Origin: DASZMJ01 sp035551935
GTDB lineage: Bacteria; Planctomycetota; Planctomycetia; Isosphaerales; Isosphaeraceae
Reading direction: 5' to 3'
Length of the DNA stretch: 10,904 nucleotides
Assembly: GCA_035551935.1 (NCBI GenBank)
Contig: DASZMJ010000607.1
Coordinates: 1 to 10,904 of the forward strand
Below the pieces are notes generated by a model that saw nothing but the letters and a program-made list of their open reading frames with translations, had not been told where the DNA came from and did no database searches. The position numbers were made by a program, and so were the translations under genes. Shown here piece by piece: positions 1-6,846 of this stretch. Numbering within the stretch: position 1 is the first letter of the stretch; every line of letters begins with the position of its first letter.

Positions 1-180
1 GCGTGCCGTCCGCCACCCCACAAGGTTCTTGGGTTGGGGCGGACGGCACGCGGAGCGCGCCTGCTCCGGGGTGGAGGGACGGCCGGTCGACTCCCCCTGG
101 GAGAGGGCCTGGGTGAGGATCTTTTCCATAACGGATCGGACCCTCACCCCGGCCCTCTCCTAGGGGAGAGGGGGGAAGAA
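1..180 (+). repeat. Dispersed palindromic repeat, copy 1
   Basis: This non-coding element has two parts. The first is a perfect 14-bp inverted repeat (1-14 with 38-51) around a loop containing CAAGGTTCTTGGGT. The second is a longer imperfect inverted repeat: CTCCCCCTGGGAGAGGGC (91-108) followed by GGGTGAGG, mirrored by CCCTCACCCC and GGCCCTCTCC (141-160) and GGGGAGAG. A near full-length copy lies in the opposite orientation at about 6667-6846. In that copy the left arm is longer, so copy 1 is probably cut by the window start. The element ends about 20 bases before the ribosome binding site of the next gene, so any promoter for that gene lies in or before the repeat. Confidence 0.85.
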
Positions 181-212
181 CCACAACTACCCTCACCCCA
201 AGGACGACCCGG

Positions 213-1346
213 ATGAAAACCCTGACAACCGCCTTGCGACTCGTCCTGGCCCTCCAGCTCGCGGCCCTGACGATCCTCGCTTCCGTCGCAACGGCCGACG
301 AGAAGGACACGGGCAAGGAGCACCGCAGGCTCTACGTGGCGACACCCGGCATCCGCAATTACCTGGAATACGGCGGCCACGGCCTGCTCGTCTTCGACAT
401 CGACGACGGCCACAAGTTCGTCAAGCGGATCAAGACCGGCGGGCTCGACCCCGACGGCAAGGCGCAGAACGTGAAGGGTATCTGCGCCAGCGCGGCGACG
501 AACCGGCTCTACATCAGCACGATCAAGACGCTCACCTGCCTCGACCTGACGACCGAGGCGATCCTCTGGGAGCGGCCGTACGAAGGCGGCTGCGACCGGA
601 TGGCGATCGCACCCGACGGCAAGACGATCTACCTGCCGTCGCTTGAGGGGCCGCACTGGAACGTCGTCGCGGCCATGTCGGGGGACGTGATCGCCCGGAT
701 CGTGCCGAATTCCGGCTCGCACAACACGGTCTTCGGCCTCGACGGCACGCACGTCTACCTCGCGGGCCTGAGGTCGCCGTTGCTGACGGTCGCCGACGCG
801 GCGACGAACAAGGTTGAGCGGACCGTCGGGCCGTTCGCGGCGAGTATCCGGCCGTTCACCGTCAACGGCCGGCAGACGCTCTGCTTCGTCAACGTCAACG
901 GCCTGCTCGGCTTCGAAATCGGCGACCTGACGACCGGCAAGAAGTTACACCGGGTCGAGGTCCAGGGCTTCGAGGTCGGGCCGACCAAGCGGCACGGCTG
1001 CCCGAGCCACGGCGTCGCGCTCTCGCCCGACGAGGAAGAGGTCTGGGTCGTCGACGCCCACAATCGGCGCGTCCACGTCTTCGACGCCACCCAGCTCCCC
1101 CCCCGCCCGCTCGCGAGCGTCGAGCTGCGGGACGAGCCGGGTTGGGTCACATTCTCCATCGACGGCAAATATGCGTATCCGTCGACCGGCGACGTGATCG
1201 AGGCGAAGACGCGGCGGATCGTCGCGCGCCTGGCCGACGAGCACGGCGCCGCCGTGCAGAGCGAGAAGATGGTCGAGGTCGACCTCAGCGACGGCCGTGC
1301 GGCGCGGGTCGGCGACCAGTTCGGCGTCGGCCGCGTGGCTCGTTGA
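213..1346 (+). CDS. Secreted beta-propeller (YVTN/WD-like) protein
   Basis: The product is 377 residues. It starts with a Sec-type signal peptide: Lys2, then a hydrophobic stretch at about residues 7-25, with a likely cut after Ala28 (ATA before DEKD). The mature part is made of recurring blade-like units. Hydrophobic strands end in phrases such as LLVFDIDDG, MAIAPDGKTIYLPS, FGLDGTHVYLAG, LTVADAATNKV, VALSPDEEEVWVVD and VTFSIDGKYAY. This is the pattern of YVTN/lactonase-type propellers. I see no catalytic or haem-binding motif, so it may be a binding or scaffold protein outside the cytoplasm. The ATG is supported by AAGGA (200-204) eight bases upstream. The gene stands alone downstream of repeat copy 1. 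The fold is well supported; the function is unknown. Confidence 0.8.
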   Translation: MKTLTTALRLVLALQLAALTILASVATADEKDTGKEHRRLYVATPGIRNYLEYGGHGLLVFDIDDGHKFVKRIKTGGLDPDGKAQNVKGICASAATNRLYISTIKTLTCLDLTTEAILWERPYEGGCDRMAIAPDGKTIYLPSLEGPHWNVVAAMSGDVIARIVPNSGSHNTVFGLDGTHVYLAGLRSPLLTVADAATNKVERTVGPFAASIRPFTVNGRQTLCFVNVNGLLGFEIGDLTTGKKLHRVEVQGFEVGPTKRHGCPSHGVALSPDEEEVWVVDAHNRRVHVFDATQLPPRPLASVELRDEPGWVTFSIDGKYAYPSTGDVIEAKTRRIVARLADEHGAAVQSEKMVEVDLSDGRAARVGDQFGVGRVAR

Positions 1347-1386
1347 TGGCATGGTATCCATTCGCGTGTTTTTTCGACAAATGCCC

Positions 1387-1415
1387 TTGGATCGGACGGC
1401 CGGGTTGCGTAGGAT
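1387..1415 (+). promoter_or_regulatory. Weak candidate promoter for the small gene at 1547
   Basis: TTGGAT (1387-1392) and TAGGAT (1410-1415) are separated by 17 bases and resemble sigma-70 -35 and -10 boxes (3/6 and 4/6 matches). It lies in a 200-base gap (1347-1546) that contains a short AT-rich stretch with a T6 run (about 1370-1375), which may belong to the end of the upstream transcript. This is weak, pattern-only evidence. Confidence 0.22.
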
Positions 1416-1546
1416 ACCCGACGAGGACAAGCCGGGGCCGCGATCACCTCCCTGACCGGGCACCCGGCGACGGCGCCGCCGCCGATCCTCCGACCTGAAG
1501 AGCCCGCTCGGGACGACGGACCGGACGCGAGTTGGAGGTTCGTGCC

Positions 1547-1849
1547 ATGATCTCTCCCGCGAGGCCGGGCCGCCCGGCCGGCGTCGGCCGGGTCGCCCGG
1601 GACCCCCGCCGCTGGGCCGAGCTGGCGGCCCGGGCCGACGACCCCGAGATCCAGCGCCTCATCCGCCGCGGCATCCGGGCCGGCGCCATCCGCGTCGTGC
1701 CCGGCCCCGACGGCGGCATCCGCATCCTCACCAATAAGCGGCGCCCGCGGCCCGCGCCGGTCGATCGACCGACCGACTCATCTTGGCCGCCGATCGACGG
1801 CGACCGCGACGGCGAACTCACCAGCCGGACGTCCCCGGCTCCCCCTTGA
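1547..1849 (+). CDS. Small Arg/Pro-rich hypothetical protein
   Basis: The product is 100 residues and I do not recognise it. The ATG is chosen over an in-frame TTG at 1532 because GGAGG (1534-1538) sits eight bases before it. The protein is very basic in its first 70 residues (many Arg in RVARDPRRW and LIRRGIRAGAIRV, ending in NKRRPRP). A predicted helix at about residues 20-47 is followed by a short beta-like segment (AIRVVPGPDGGIRILTN), which could be a small nucleic-acid- or protein-binding unit. The last 25 residues are polar and Pro/Asp-rich, look disordered, and are encoded over the 3' end of the convergent DUF427 gene (32-bp overlap). There is no signal peptide or membrane segment. It is probably a real gene because of the ribosome binding site, but a chance frame in GC-rich DNA is possible. 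Confidence 0.55.
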   Translation: MISPARPGRPAGVGRVARDPRRWAELAARADDPEIQRLIRRGIRAGAIRVVPGPDGGIRILTNKRRPRPAPVDRPTDSSWPPIDGDRDGELTSRTSPAPP

Positions 1850-2312
1850 ACGGCCCGACGATCGCGCCGGTGATCCAGCCACCGTAGAAGTCGCCCGCCT
1901 GTGCCCGCACGGCCTCGCCGGCCACCGTGCAGGCGTCGACCCGGCTCGGGTAGAAGGCCAGGTGCCCCCGGATCGCCGCGAAGGCCGGCGACGGCTCCGG
2001 GTACGACCACGCCGCGTCGGCCGACCGCCGGTCGCCGACGACGAGCGCGTGGTACGACGCCCGCCCCTTCCACTCGCAGAAGCTCGACCGGCCCGAAGGC
2101 TCCAGGCGGTCGGCCCGCACGTCCTCGGCCGGGATGTAGTACGTCGGCGGTTGGCTCGTCTCCAGCACCCGGTACGCCCGCCGCGTGTCGGCGACGACCA
2201 CGCCGTTGAAGATCACTTGGACATGCATATCACACTTCTCCAGCCGCGGCGGCCGCGGGTAGTCCCACACCGACTCCTGCCCCGGCCCCGGCTCGATCCG
2301 CTTCGGTCGCAT
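1818..2312 (-). CDS. DUF427 domain protein
   Basis: The product is 164 residues, the usual length of the DUF427 family (Pfam name NTP_transf_9), and it has the family signature throughout. Visible are WDYPRPPRLE (16-25), ADTRRAYRVLETSQPPTYYI (41-60), CEWKG (79-83), AAWSYPEP (100-107), YGGWIT (143-148) and the closing GPFKGEPGTSGW (153-164). The start is placed at MRPKRIEPGPG because family members begin almost this way and the upstream in-frame codons do not look coding. The ribosome binding site is weak. The family folds as a small beta-barrel; its biochemical role is not established, and despite the Pfam name there is no evidence of nucleotidyl transfer. It is likely cytoplasmic and transcribed alone. 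Its 3' end overlaps the small convergent gene. Confidence 0.92.
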   Translation of the reverse strand: MRPKRIEPGPGQESVWDYPRPPRLEKCDMHVQVIFNGVVVADTRRAYRVLETSQPPTYYIPAEDVRADRLEPSGRSSFCEWKGRASYHALVVGDRRSADAAWSYPEPSPAFAAIRGHLAFYPSRVDACTVAGEAVRAQAGDFYGGWITGAIVGPFKGEPGTSGW

Positions 2313-2433
2313 GGGTATCGGCCTGCTGATCGGGATGACTGCCCGGTACGAGCATCGTCGGCCCGTCCACCGTCGGGGCCGACATGGAGGGCCGACAAGG
2401 CTCACGGCACCGGAGTGGTGGTCGCCGTCTCAT

Positions 2434-2528
2434 CCTAACCCGACGCGCCAGCGAAGACACCCACACCGCGAGCGAGACGCGGCCGGATCGTGGGAGATGG
2501 TCGACCTCGCTGTCGCGTCGGGTCCAGG
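2434..2528. repeat. Imperfect palindromic repeat (CCCGACGCG type)
   Basis: The left arm CCTAACCCGACGCGCCAGCGA (2434-2454, first 20 bases shown less one) is mirrored by the right arm at 2507-2528, whose reverse complement starts CCTGGACCCGACGCG and ends AGCGA. About 18 of 21 positions agree, with a 52-base middle. The arms recall a palindrome widespread in planctomycete genomes (from memory, not searched). Only one copy lies in the window. It sits in the 301-base spacer between the DUF427 gene and the oxidoreductase, which holds no convincing gene. Confidence 0.6.
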
Positions 2529-2568
2529 CAGCGGCGGCGAGCCCGATGGGGCTCCGCCCGACAGTCGA

Positions 2569-2590
2569 GGCCGATCCGAAAGGGTCGGCC
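2569..2590 (-). terminator. Candidate terminator hairpin after the oxidoreductase gene
   Basis: GGCCGATCC (2569-2577) and GGGTCGGCC (2582-2590) pair in eight of nine positions, with the ninth a possible G-U pair, around a four-base loop. The hairpin lies about 24 bases past the stop codon of the minus-strand oxidoreductase. No T-run follows, so it could stabilise or help end the message without being a classic intrinsic terminator. Confidence 0.4.
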
Positions 2591-2613
2591 ATGATCGGGT
2601 GCGCGAGGGGGTG

Positions 2614-3885
2614 TTAGACCTTCGGCTCCCAGCCGGGGGCGTACTCGCGGGACCAGAGGGAACGGGCGTCGGGGTCGTCGAGGACGTGGCCGTCCTTCGG
2701 GTCGATCCGGAGCGAGCGGCCGACGCGGTGGGCGATGTTGCCGAGGTGGCAGAGCAGGGTGCTGATGGATCCCTCGGCGATCGGCGCGTGCGGCGACGTG
2801 CCGCCGCGGACGGCGTCGAGGAAGTTCGTCAAGTGGACGACGTCGCCCCCCTCGCCCGATTCCTTGCGGACGGGTTTGCCCGAGGGGTCGACGATGGAGT
2901 AGCCGGCTCCGGAGATCGCCAGGGCGCCCTTGTCGCCGTAGAAGACCATCTCGGGGCCGCTGTGGTATTCGCCGCACGAGAGACCTTCGAAGGTGATCGA
3001 CCGGCGGCCGTCGAAATCGAAGGTGACGACGTGGGTGTCCGGCGTCTCCTGGTCGTCGTCGTGGACGTCGTGGCCACCGCCGGAGGAGACCCGAGTCGGG
3101 TACGAGACGCCCAGGCCCCAGCGGCAGACGTCGAGGTAGTGGACGCCGTTGTTGCCGATCTCGCCGGTCCCCCAGTTCCAGAACCAGTGCCAGTTGTAAT
3201 GGAGGATGTTGTCGCGGAACGGCCGACGCGGGGCGGGGCCCTGCCAGAGCTCGTAGTCGAGCCATTCCGGCGCGGGGCACTCCTTGCCATGGCCGATCGA
3301 CGGCCGGTTGTTGTGATAGCGGCAGACCGCGAAGTACGGCCGGCCGATCGCGCCCTCATGAAGCTGGTCGATCGCCTCGCGGACCTTGGGCCAGCTCCGC
3401 CGCTGGGTGCCGAGCTGGACGACCCGCTCGTGCCTGGCCGCCGCCTCGACCATCAGCTCCCCCTCGCGGGGGTTGTGGCTGCACGGCTTCTCGACGTAGA
3501 CGTGCTTGCCCGCCGCGCACGCCAGGATCGTCGCCGGCGCGTGCCAGTGGTCGGCGGCGGCGATGACGATCGCGTCGAGGTCGCGGCGGTCGAGGAGGCG
3601 GCGGAAGTCGCCCTCCGTGGCCGGGGTCTTGCCGCCGGCCTTCGCCACCGCCTCGGCCGCCCTGGCGACCCGGCGGCGGTCGACGTCGCAGACGGCCGCC
3701 ACGCTCGCGCCGGGGATGCCCGCGAGCTCCCTGGCCAGCTCGGTGCCCCGCCCGCCGGTGCCCATCACCCCGAGGACGACCGGCTCGTTCGCGACCGTGC
3801 CCTTCGCCCTCGACACCCCCGGCACCAGGCCCGCCGCGGCGGCCATGCCGAGGAACTCCCGCCGCTTCAACGATCCCGTCATCAT
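2614..3885 (-). CDS. Tat-exported Gfo/Idh/MocA family oxidoreductase
   Basis: The 423-residue product belongs to the NAD(P)-dependent Gfo/Idh/MocA family, which acts on sugars and related polyols; the substrate cannot be read from the sequence. A twin-arginine signal (KRREFLG at 7-13, then a hydrophobic stretch ending near SRA, 25-27) indicates folded export with bound cofactor, a very common form in planctomycetes. The Rossmann domain shows VLGVMGTGGRG (37-47) and CDVD (66-69). The family EKP motif is at 132-134, with Lys133 the presumed catalytic lysine. The C-terminal domain has GNNGVHYLDVCRW (244-256) with His249, and a beta-sheet region to the end. The start is one of two adjacent ATGs (3885 or 3882); GGAGG lies six to nine bases upstream. 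It is divergent from the response regulators, with 166 bases between, and seems to be a single-gene unit. Confidence 0.95.
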   Translation of the reverse strand: MMTGSLKRREFLGMAAAAGLVPGVSRAKGTVANEPVVLGVMGTGGRGTELARELAGIPGASVAAVCDVDRRRVARAAEAVAKAGGKTPATEGDFRRLLDRRDLDAIVIAAADHWHAPATILACAAGKHVYVEKPCSHNPREGELMVEAAARHERVVQLGTQRRSWPKVREAIDQLHEGAIGRPYFAVCRYHNNRPSIGHGKECPAPEWLDYELWQGPAPRRPFRDNILHYNWHWFWNWGTGEIGNNGVHYLDVCRWGLGVSYPTRVSSGGGHDVHDDDQETPDTHVVTFDFDGRRSITFEGLSCGEYHSGPEMVFYGDKGALAISGAGYSIVDPSGKPVRKESGEGGDVVHLTNFLDAVRGGTSPHAPIAEGSISTLLCHLGNIAHRVGRSLRIDPKDGHVLDDPDARSLWSREYAPGWEPKV

Positions 3886-4051
3886 CCACCCCCTCCGCTC
3901 GACGTTCTCGGGTCGATCTCGCCTCAAACTATCGCAGGAGGGACGGCGGGGCAACGACCGCGGGCCTCGGCGCGGATTATGCTTGCCAAAGGGGATGCTC
4001 CCGAGTTCTCATCGATCAGGTCGGCCGTCACGAAGCCCCGAAGGGTAGACC

Positions 4052-4600
4052 ATGTCCGCGCCCCAGAGCCAGAGCAAGAAGCCGAAGCATTGCCTGCTGG
4101 TCGTCGACGACGAGCCGGGGGTCTGCGACTCGGTCCACGACCTGTTGCGCCGCGAGTTCCGGGTGCTTAAGGCCGGCAACGCGCGCGACGGGTTCCGGCT
4201 GATGCAGGAGGAGGAGGTCCACATCATCATGACCGACCAGCGCATGCCGCGGATCACCGGCGTCGAGCTGCTGGCGCAGGTCAAGGCCCGCAACCCGCAG
4301 GCGGTGCGGATGCTCTTCACCGGCTACACCGACCTGGAGTCGGTGATCGCTGCGATCAATGAGGGACATGTTTACAAATTCCTGAAGAAGCCGTGGCAGC
4401 CCGAGGAGCTGCTGGCGTCGGTCCGCGAGGCGGCGGCGGAGTACGACCGCCTGATCGCCGAGGCCGAGGAGGCCGACCGGCTCCGGACCGAGGTGCTCGA
4501 CCTGAAGGGGCGCGTCGAGGCGCTGGAGGCGGAGGTCCGCCGGCTCGGCGGCTCGATGGGCCCGGGCGCGGCCCTCGCCGAGGGGGCCGGCCCGCGTTAG
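4052..4600 (+). CDS. Response regulator, receiver plus coiled coil
   Basis: The 182-residue product has a complete CheY-like receiver domain at about residues 12-125. The acidic pair Asp19-Asp20, the phosphoacceptor Asp62 (TDQRMP), Thr90 (FTGYTD) and Lys113 (KKPW) are all present, so it should be phosphorylatable. The phrases TDQRMP, GYTDLES, INEGHVYKFLKKPW are typical of receivers in the RpfG/HD-GYP-associated group, but no HD-GYP or other enzymatic domain follows. Instead residues about 125-165 form a charged heptad-like helix (EAEEADRLRTEVLDLKGRVE), likely a coiled coil, and then a Gly/Ala-rich tail. It may signal by dimerising or by binding a partner. GAAGGG lies six bases upstream of the ATG. 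It is probably cotranscribed with the second regulator 77 bases downstream. No sensor kinase is in the window. Confidence 0.93.
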   Translation: MSAPQSQSKKPKHCLLVVDDEPGVCDSVHDLLRREFRVLKAGNARDGFRLMQEEEVHIIMTDQRMPRITGVELLAQVKARNPQAVRMLFTGYTDLESVIAAINEGHVYKFLKKPWQPEELLASVREAAAEYDRLIAEAEEADRLRTEVLDLKGRVEALEAEVRRLGGSMGPGAALAEGAGPR

Positions 4601-4677
4601 AATCCGGCCTGCGACGCGGCGCCGACCGAGGCGGGCGCCCGGACTCGCGAGCCTTCCCCTCCGGACGGATGTCCCCG

Positions 4678-5457
4678 ATGCCGACCGCCCTGATCGTCGA
4701 GGACGAGCCCGAGGCCAACCACCTCCTCTCCATGCTCGTGCAGCTCCGCGGCTACCGGGCCGACTCGGCCCTCACCGGCGCCGAGGCCCTCGAGCTGGCC
4801 GGCCGCCGGCCGCCCGACGTGGCCTTCCTCGACGTGATGCTGCCCGACCTCAACGGCTTCGAGGTCTGCCGCGCCCTGAAGACCCGCCGCGCCACCAGCC
4901 CGGCCCCGGTCGTGATGGTCACCGCCCGGCTCTCGCCCGACAACCGGCTCGAATGCCTCCGCGCCGGCGCCGAGGGGTACATCCCCAAGCCGTACATGCC
5001 CGACCAGATCTTCGAGGCCCTCGACGCCGCCGCCGCCAGCCGCCGGGCCCTCCAGGCCGAGCCCGACGTCGGCACGTTCCCGCTCGACGTCGGCGACGAG
5101 CCCGCGTCGCTGGCCCGCGTCGGCCGGCTCTGGACCCTCGCGCTCGCCCGGACTCGTTGCGAAGAGCCCGTCGCCCGGAACCTGGCGCAGGCGCTGGCCG
5201 ACATCGCGCTGGCGGCCGCGTCGTGGGGCCGTCGCCAGGGCCGCGACCCCGTCGCCACGATCTCGTACCGCCTCGAGCCCGACCGCCTCACCCTCTCCAT
5301 CCGCGACCGCTCCGGCTGGTTCTCGCTCGGCTCCCCCCCCCGCGGCCTCCTCGGCCCCCTCATCGACCGCGTCGGCTTCGACCGGTTCACGGACGGGGAC
5401 GACGAGATCACGCTGGTCCGGAGAGTCGGCAGGTCGGGAGTAGGCAGTGGTCCGTAG
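4678..5457 (+). CDS. Response regulator with degenerate RsbW/GHKL-like output domain
   Basis: The 259-residue product (268 codons upstream are not coding-like) starts MPTALIVEDEPEANH. Its receiver domain (about 1-120) keeps Glu8-Asp9, phosphoacceptor Asp52 (FLDVMLPD), Thr82 and Lys104-Pro105. Residues about 137-250 resemble an anti-sigma-factor kinase fold of the RsbW/HATPase_c_2 type: a helix where the N-box should be (ARNLAQALADIALAAASWG), then strands ISYRLEPDRLTLSIRDRSGW and a glycine-rich lid region ending DEITLVRRVG. The N-box asparagine is absent, so ATP binding is doubtful. The assignment of this half is inference. The start at 4678 is favoured by GGACGG nine bases upstream; an in-frame ATG at 4669 is an alternative. 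The final residues (SGVGSGP) and the stop codon are contributed by the palindromic repeat that follows. Confidence 0.9.
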   Translation: MPTALIVEDEPEANHLLSMLVQLRGYRADSALTGAEALELAGRRPPDVAFLDVMLPDLNGFEVCRALKTRRATSPAPVVMVTARLSPDNRLECLRAGAEGYIPKPYMPDQIFEALDAAAASRRALQAEPDVGTFPLDVGDEPASLARVGRLWTLALARTRCEEPVARNLAQALADIALAAASWGRRQGRDPVATISYRLEPDRLTLSIRDRSGWFSLGSPPRGLLGPLIDRVGFDRFTDGDDEITLVRRVGRSGVGSGP

Positions 5458-5536
5458 TCAGTGGTCCGTAGGAAATGCGGACATCGTTCCGCGAGTGGCT
5501 TCGCACCGCATTTCCTACGGACCACTGACCACTCTC
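5445..5536. repeat. 24-bp-arm palindrome between convergent genes
   Basis: The arms 5457-5480 and 5506-5529 are perfect reverse complements over 24 bases (core GGTCCGTAGGAAATGCGG), with a 25-base loop. The left arm is preceded by a partial duplicate: CAGTGGTCCGTA occurs at 5445-5456 and again at 5459-5470. The element lies between two convergent genes, where a stable hairpin in either RNA could act as a shared terminator. It overlaps the stop codon of the response regulator. Its form suggests a dispersed repeat, but only one copy is in the window. Confidence 0.8.
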
Positions 5537-5540
5537 CCCC

Positions 5541-6524
5541 TCACGTCGCGTACTCGTCGACCCGGAACGTGGCCAGGTTGTCGCGGACCCAGGCGATGGT
5601 GGCGTCGAGGCCGGCGTCGAGGGAGAAACCGGGGCGCCAGCCCCAGAGGTCGCGGGCCAAGGCGGTGCCGGCGAGGAGGCGGCCGACCTCGCTGGAGGCG
5701 GGGCGGAAGCGGGTCGGGTCGGCCTCGACGCGGATCGGCCGGCCGAGCCGGGCGGCGATCCGATCGACGAGCTCGCCGATGGACACGTCTTCACCCCGGC
5801 CGACGTTGACCGCCCGGCCGATCGCCGCGTCGCAGGCGGCGATCGAGGCGAAGGCGCCGGCGGTGTCGACCACATAGGTCAGGTCGCGGCGGGGGTCGAG
5901 GCTGCCGAGCTTGATGCTCGGGCGGGTGAGGGCCTGGCTAATGATGGTCGGGATGATGGCGCGTGCCGACTGGCGGGGGCCGAAGGTGTTGAACGGCCGG
6001 AGGATCGCCACCGGCAGGCCGAAGGCGCGGTGATAGCTCAGGCCCAAGGCGTCGGCGCCGACCTTGGTCGCGGCGTACGGCGACTGGGCCTGGAGCGGGT
6101 GGTCCTCGTCGATCGGGACCCGCAGCGCGGTGCCGTAGACCTCGGACGTCGAGGTCAGGACGACGCGGTCGATCGCGTCGCTGTCGCGGCAGGCGTCGAG
6201 CACGTGCGCCGTGCCGCCGACGTTGGTCTGGACAACATCGAGAGGATTCTCATACGAATACGGGATGGCGATCAGCGCGCCGAGGTGGAAGACCCACTCC
6301 CGGCCCTTGACGGCCTTGCGGACGGCCTCGGGGTCCTTCAGGTCGCCGCGGTGGACCTCGACGGCCGCACGGACGTCGGGTCCGAGGCGGTCGATGTGGC
6401 CGCGGTCGTCGCGCCCGTTGTAGCGCACGAACGCGCGGACACGGTGCCCGTCGAGGACGAGGCGCTCGGTCAAATGGCTGCCGATGAACCCCGATGCCCC
6501 CGTCACCAGGACCTTCCTGCCCAT
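5541..6524 (-). CDS. LegB-like NAD-dependent sugar-nucleotide 4,6-dehydratase (extended SDR)
   Basis: The 327-residue product is an extended short-chain dehydrogenase of the nucleotide-sugar group. It shows the NAD-binding GASGFIG (9-15), the active-site phrase TSTSEVYG (124-131) and the YxxxK pair Tyr150/Lys154 in SPYAATK. Glu128 directly after the Ser/Thr run is the acid expected in 4,6-dehydratases rather than simple epimerases. The phrases HLGALIAIPYSYENP, RPFNTFGPRQSARAIIPTII and IKLGSLDPRRDLTYV match what I know of the LegB family, which dehydrates an NDP-GlcNAc on the way to legionaminic acid-type sugars. GDP-mannose 4,6-dehydratase is the main alternative. GGGAGG lies eight bases before the ATG. 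No other sugar-pathway gene is nearby, so the product is unknown. It likely acts in the cytoplasm, feeding surface glycans. Confidence 0.94.
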   Translation of the reverse strand: MGRKVLVTGASGFIGSHLTERLVLDGHRVRAFVRYNGRDDRGHIDRLGPDVRAAVEVHRGDLKDPEAVRKAVKGREWVFHLGALIAIPYSYENPLDVVQTNVGGTAHVLDACRDSDAIDRVVLTSTSEVYGTALRVPIDEDHPLQAQSPYAATKVGADALGLSYHRAFGLPVAILRPFNTFGPRQSARAIIPTIISQALTRPSIKLGSLDPRRDLTYVVDTAGAFASIAACDAAIGRAVNVGRGEDVSIGELVDRIAARLGRPIRVEADPTRFRPASSEVGRLLAGTALARDLWGWRPGFSLDAGLDATIAWVRDNLATFRVDEYAT

Positions 6525-6572
6525 CGCCGGCCCTCCCTAACATTACCTTCGGCGGCCATCCTACGGTTTTTC

Positions 6573-6604
6573 GCCATCCCGGCAACGCGAATCGCGGGGA
6601 TGGC
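6573..6604. repeat. Short palindrome with shared GCAACGCGAATCG core
   Basis: GCCATCCC (6573-6580) and GGGATGGC (6597-6604) are perfect 8-bp arms around a 16-base middle. The 17-base word CCCGGCAACGCGAATCG (6578-6594) recurs in the same orientation at 7008-7024, where it is bounded by CCCCG and CGGGG. This is probably another short dispersed repeat. It lies about 50 bases upstream of the minus-strand dehydratase start, within its leader or promoter zone. Confidence 0.55.
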
Positions 6605-6666
6605 CACGCCCTCGTCTTCGAGTCCCTACCCCAGGAGGTGGGAAGATGAAAATACGATGATGTCCG

Positions 6667-6846
6667 CATTCTTCCCCCTCTCCCCCTGGGAGAGGGCAGG
6701 GGTGAGGGTCCATTCCGTCACGCCACGGACCTCACGCCGCCCCTCTCCCAGGCGGTTGACCGGCCGTCCCTCTTCCCCGGAGCAGGCACGCTCCGCGTGC
6801 CGTCCGCCCCGACCCAAGAACCTTGTGCGAGGGAGGACGGTACGCG
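6667..6846 (-). repeat. Dispersed palindromic repeat, copy 2 (inverted relative to copy 1)
   Basis: Read on the minus strand, this stretch follows copy 1 (1-180) almost base by base. It has the CACAAGGTTCTTGGGT loop, the GGGGCGGACGGCACGCGGAG arm, CTGCTCCGGGG, GGGACGGCCGGTC, the TGGGAGAGGG block, ACCCTCACC, and the closing GGGGGAAGAA. Differences are scattered substitutions and small indels, so the two are related but not recently copied. It lies in the 662-base gene-free spacer 6525-7186. Confidence 0.85.

Noticed and set aside
34..216. A 60-codon open frame inside the first repeat
   Set aside because: It lies wholly within the palindromic repeat, has no ribosome binding site, and matches only the GC-rich repeat sequence.
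3926..3954. Possible minus-strand promoter for the oxidoreductase (TTGCCC with GATAGT or TAGTTT)
   Set aside because: Either the spacing is 15 bases or the -10 match falls to three of six; too weak to list as a feature.
2311..4170. A 619-codon open frame on the + strand across the oxidoreductase region
   Set aside because: It is antisense to the clearly recognisable Gfo/Idh/MocA gene; its translation is low-complexity Val/Asp/Arg-rich without domain features, as expected of a mirror frame in GC-rich DNA.
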